A DNA stretch of 64,000 nucleotides, from NCBI RefSeq assembly GCF_964199755.1, contig NC_133906.1, positions 496,001 through 560,000 of the forward strand. The letters are read 5' to 3'. Made by a program: the position numbers and the translations under genes. Of the stretch, positions 60,732 to 64,000 are shown piece by piece. Below the pieces are notes generated by a model. The model searched no databases. It had not been told where the DNA came from and saw only the letters and a program-made list of their open reading frames with translations. Source of the stretch: Larus michahellis. Taxonomy: Eukaryota; Chordata; Aves; Charadriiformes; Laridae. Numbering within the stretch: position 1 is the first letter of the stretch; every line of letters begins with the position of its first letter.

Positions 60732-63700
60732 CTGTTGTAAAGAAGAAATAGCACGTGTATAAATGGGCAAAAATTATACCATTGTTTTAGCTTTTGAACC
60801 ATCTTGTGATGGGACCAGAACTACCTGTCTCAGTAGAAGATCTATCTTATAAGCTGATTGTAATCAATATAAACTGACTGGAATCAATTTTCACGTTACC
60901 TTAGTACTGAAGCACGCTGTAACAAAGCATTAAGACCGCCCAAGGAAATTTCCCCACTTACATTCCCCTTTGTATTTTGGTGTTCAAATGCACCACATCC
61001 TTGAGAACAGTAACGCCTTGTTTCCTCCTCAAAGAGGGAGGGCTATTAACACAAATATCAGCCAGCATCAGGGAAGTACACAAGTATCTACAGGAGCTGA
61101 TATGCAAGAGTTCTGGGAGCTGTCACACGCTGCATGCCAGACCTTTAAAACTGCAGTAACGGCTGAAGCGCAGACAACATTTTTAAAACACACTGCAGAG
61201 AATCAGCAATAAAAGCGAGACAAATCACTGCAGGTCACAAGGTCTCTGAATAGGAGGGTTGGAGATTAAAGCAGGAAGATGACAAAAGGATGAAACAAGC
61301 CAACAAAAAAGAATGAACGACAACAACAATTTTCTATTTTAAAAAGTTTCTTAATACTAGAAGGATGTGGTTGAATACAACTGTATTAGAGAAGTTACGG
61401 AACTAGAAAATCTGCCTGCTATGTAGACATGATCAATACCACAAAGAATGCTGACTAATACAGATCAGCAGCAGCAAGGGGAGAGAACATCATCTTCCCA
61501 GGAGTGTTTGTATTTGCGCTCTGATCAATAACATACCAGGACCATGGGGTTTTCTTAATTAAATATCTGGGAAGCCAAGCTTTAAATTCACTACTTATTT
61601 GCATGTCTATCTGACAGTGAAAGCTAACATTTAGTACTGACAATGGATGATACTGCCATTTACAAAGAGAAAAGGACAAAAATAGATTTGACAGAACAAA
61701 TCAACTCCTTCCCATAGTTTCAGTATTCCTGAAAACTCTGCATACGTCCTTTGACATACGGCTTGCTTTGGTTGCAAGCTGCACCTCAAGCCAGCTTCCT
61801 GTTCGTACACGTAAGGAAGAAATCTCTTGCCTGCAGAAAATACAAACCCAAAATCCTTTGCTGTAATAGGGGTTACACTACCCCTCTCCTACGCGCTTTG
61901 GAAAGATCAGGAATGTGCTGCTCCTGTGCCTTCATAAGAACTTCGTGTTACTGTACACCACTTTAACACACGTTTAAACTCCACGTCAGTGCTCCGATTT
62001 CTTTGCTCAGTAGGCAGTACAATGCGTAAGTGCACACAGGTGGATAGGAAGCCTTACAGACTTGCTACCGAAGTCACCTTTTTTAATAAGTAGATTCCAC
62101 TCCCAGGGCAAATGACTGCTTAGCTGTCGATAAGTATATGCATGCTTTTGGATTGTCTGCATGTCAGAAATATTTGCAGGACATGTAAAACTAATTATGT
62201 TAGTATGTGGCCCTGTGATGTGCAAGAATTAGCAGCATGCCCTTGAGCTCTGATGCTTACCCTGGTATTTGGCATAGTTTTTCCTTCCTCAGCCACTGCC
62301 AATAGACCATAAAAAGCCAGATGCTGCTATTTGCCTTATACACAGTTCACCCCTGGTACTGCCGGCAAATCACTCATAAAGCAGCTACAGATAGAAAGAA
62401 CTATCGAACACCACCTCCTCGCTGAGCAGGAGCAGAACATTACTGCCCAAACAATTTCATACGCATTTCTAAATCCCCAGTGATGCAACAGCAAAGATGG
62501 CAAGAAGCAAAATTTATTTTGGGTCATCTTAGCTATATTCAAGATAGTGAAAAGCCATCCTATACTGCATTCCAATGCAACATTTCAGATAACTAGCGGT
62601 AAGATATCATTCTCTATTCCTAACAGACTTCACAGTTGCAGTCTTAAACACAAATGTCAGGAGTCTTATTTAAATGCAATGCAGATATTCTGCCCAGTTT
62701 AACCAACTGTCACTTCATCCAGCAGGCAGAACTTGATCCTCCACTATTATACACTTCAAATGCCTTCAGCACCATACACACCATCAGTCCAGCCAAACTA
62801 AACCATTTGTGTGCCCACCTGCTGTAGATCTTCAAATGTTACTGCATTTTGATGGTATTTTTCACATTGCAAGATAGAAATGCATATTTTATTTTAAGAT
62901 TAAATTAATTCTATGACTTCAGCACTCTGTTTAGTCCTAATAAAGGCTATCAGATAGCATCAACTCAAGCTTTAAGGGAAAACATCCAGAACAAGCCAAA
63001 ATAACACGCCAAGCCAGTGCAGTGCCTTTGTCTACTCGCATCCTTTCTTTTACCTGGAATGGCCAAAAACTTCGAATTATTTTTTTAAGCCGCAGTAGAT
63101 AACTAAAATCAGGACAGAGAACATGAAAGGTGTCCAAAAGCATCCCCCATCAGCTTTCCAATATGTTTCTTCCTTGTAGTAATACGAAGTATGTGCAAAT
63201 GCTTATTTTGTAAAAAACAAAACTAGCAAGGAGTACTCATCTCCAAAGACAATTTCCCCAGCCACCTGCACTGTGGGACTCCCCACTGTATTCTGTCTCT
63301 CTTCACTGCTCCAATCCTGATAAATACGGCAGTCGGCATGATCAGAAAGCGGTATAAAAGAGGACACCCATGGCGGCTTTGACTAGAGAAGCAACCGAGT
63401 GATGTGCTCTCCTGCTAATTCTGCTCGAATAGAAAGAGCGCCCAAGACGAATTTTCCGTAGGTTTGGTTACCAGATAGAGAGGAAGGGGAAAGCGAGAGT
63501 ACTACCCAAATCAGGCAAGAGTTTACGTTACCTGCACCTTTTTCACTGGGACTCAAAAAGGAGATGAGAATCCAGTCAGTAATAATTATTTCCTTTCTAG
63601 ACAAATCAATACTTCAGAGAGTACAGCAAAAGCAGTGTCACCAGAAGCATCTTATGACAATCACTGATATTTTTTTAGTCTTGATTTCGAGTTCTCTGTT

Positions 63701-64000
63701 TTGGGAAATTCCAAGATCAGCGACCTAAGGGCTTTCTCCTCTCCCCCCCCATTATTCTCCTTGGTTCACAAGTATTCATGGTTGGCAAATATTAATCATT
63801 AGGATATTTTTTTTTAGTTTGTTTCCAATGTCTTATGTTATTTAAAAGTTCTAGAACAAAGTCTGCATTTCCAAAATAAAGGTCCAACTGCTCTCTTCAA
63901 TTCTTTAACAAGCCCCTCTCACTCATGACAACAGTGAATATTTAATGGAAATCTAAATGTTATTCCAAGCAAAATGCTTTAGACGGTTTTTGATGCAGGA
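60732..64000 (-). other. ANKHD1: ANKHD1 intron (right window edge)
   Basis: The exon preceding 60731 should encode the ankyrin repeat ending just before EHESEGG. I found no such sequence up to 64000, so this is intron. AT-rich, with no recognised repeat. Confidence 0.6.

Overview
This is vertebrate nuclear DNA, almost certainly from a bird. It holds intron-split genes with GT-AG junctions, the only autonomous retrotransposons recognised are CR1 LINEs (including the typical CR1 3' end), and the gene order matches the vertebrate APBB3 - SRA1 - EIF4EBP3 - ANKHD1 cluster (human 5q31). I cannot name the species.

Layout. Plus strand: the 3' part of APBB3 (exons 341-3632; the WW-domain exons lie left of the window), then complete SRA1 (3808-4907) only 175 bases further on, with a CpG-rich, G-run-rich spacer. 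Minus strand, convergent with SRA1: complete EIF4EBP3 (8092 down to 6028), then the large ANKHD1 (MASK1) gene from 60731 down to 9678. 24 ANKHD1 coding exons were placed. They sum to 5,898 bases, exactly 1,966 codons including the stop, and every junction is in phase. The N-terminal exons lie beyond base 64000. The first ~8.2 kb (three compact genes) is GC-rich; the rest (ANKHD1 introns) is AT-richer.

How the genes relate. ANKHD1 and EIF4EBP3 are tandem on one strand. The penultimate ANKHD1 exon ends in phase 0, and EIF4EBP3 exon 2 read from phase 0 stays open to a stop at 5913. Skipping the ANKHD1 terminal exon would therefore give a MASK-4E-BP3 fusion with a 105-residue alternative-frame tail, as described in mammals. 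APBB3 has no AATAAA before SRA1 begins, so the two may share a 3' end.

Mobile DNA in ANKHD1 introns: three CR1 fragments (10562-11760, 37690-40315, 54972-55097) and one solo LTR (57317-57876) with 5-bp target duplications. All lie antisense to ANKHD1. A 19-bp polypurine minisatellite (48968-49229) sits just upstream of the largest coiled-coil exon.

The least expected signals are exon-like cassettes inside ANKHD1 introns. Two (60313-60372 and 36343-36405) have good splice sites, an open frame and matching phases, and would insert 20 and 21 residues into ankyrin arrays. No unknown multi-gene system was found; this is a conserved vertebrate locus.
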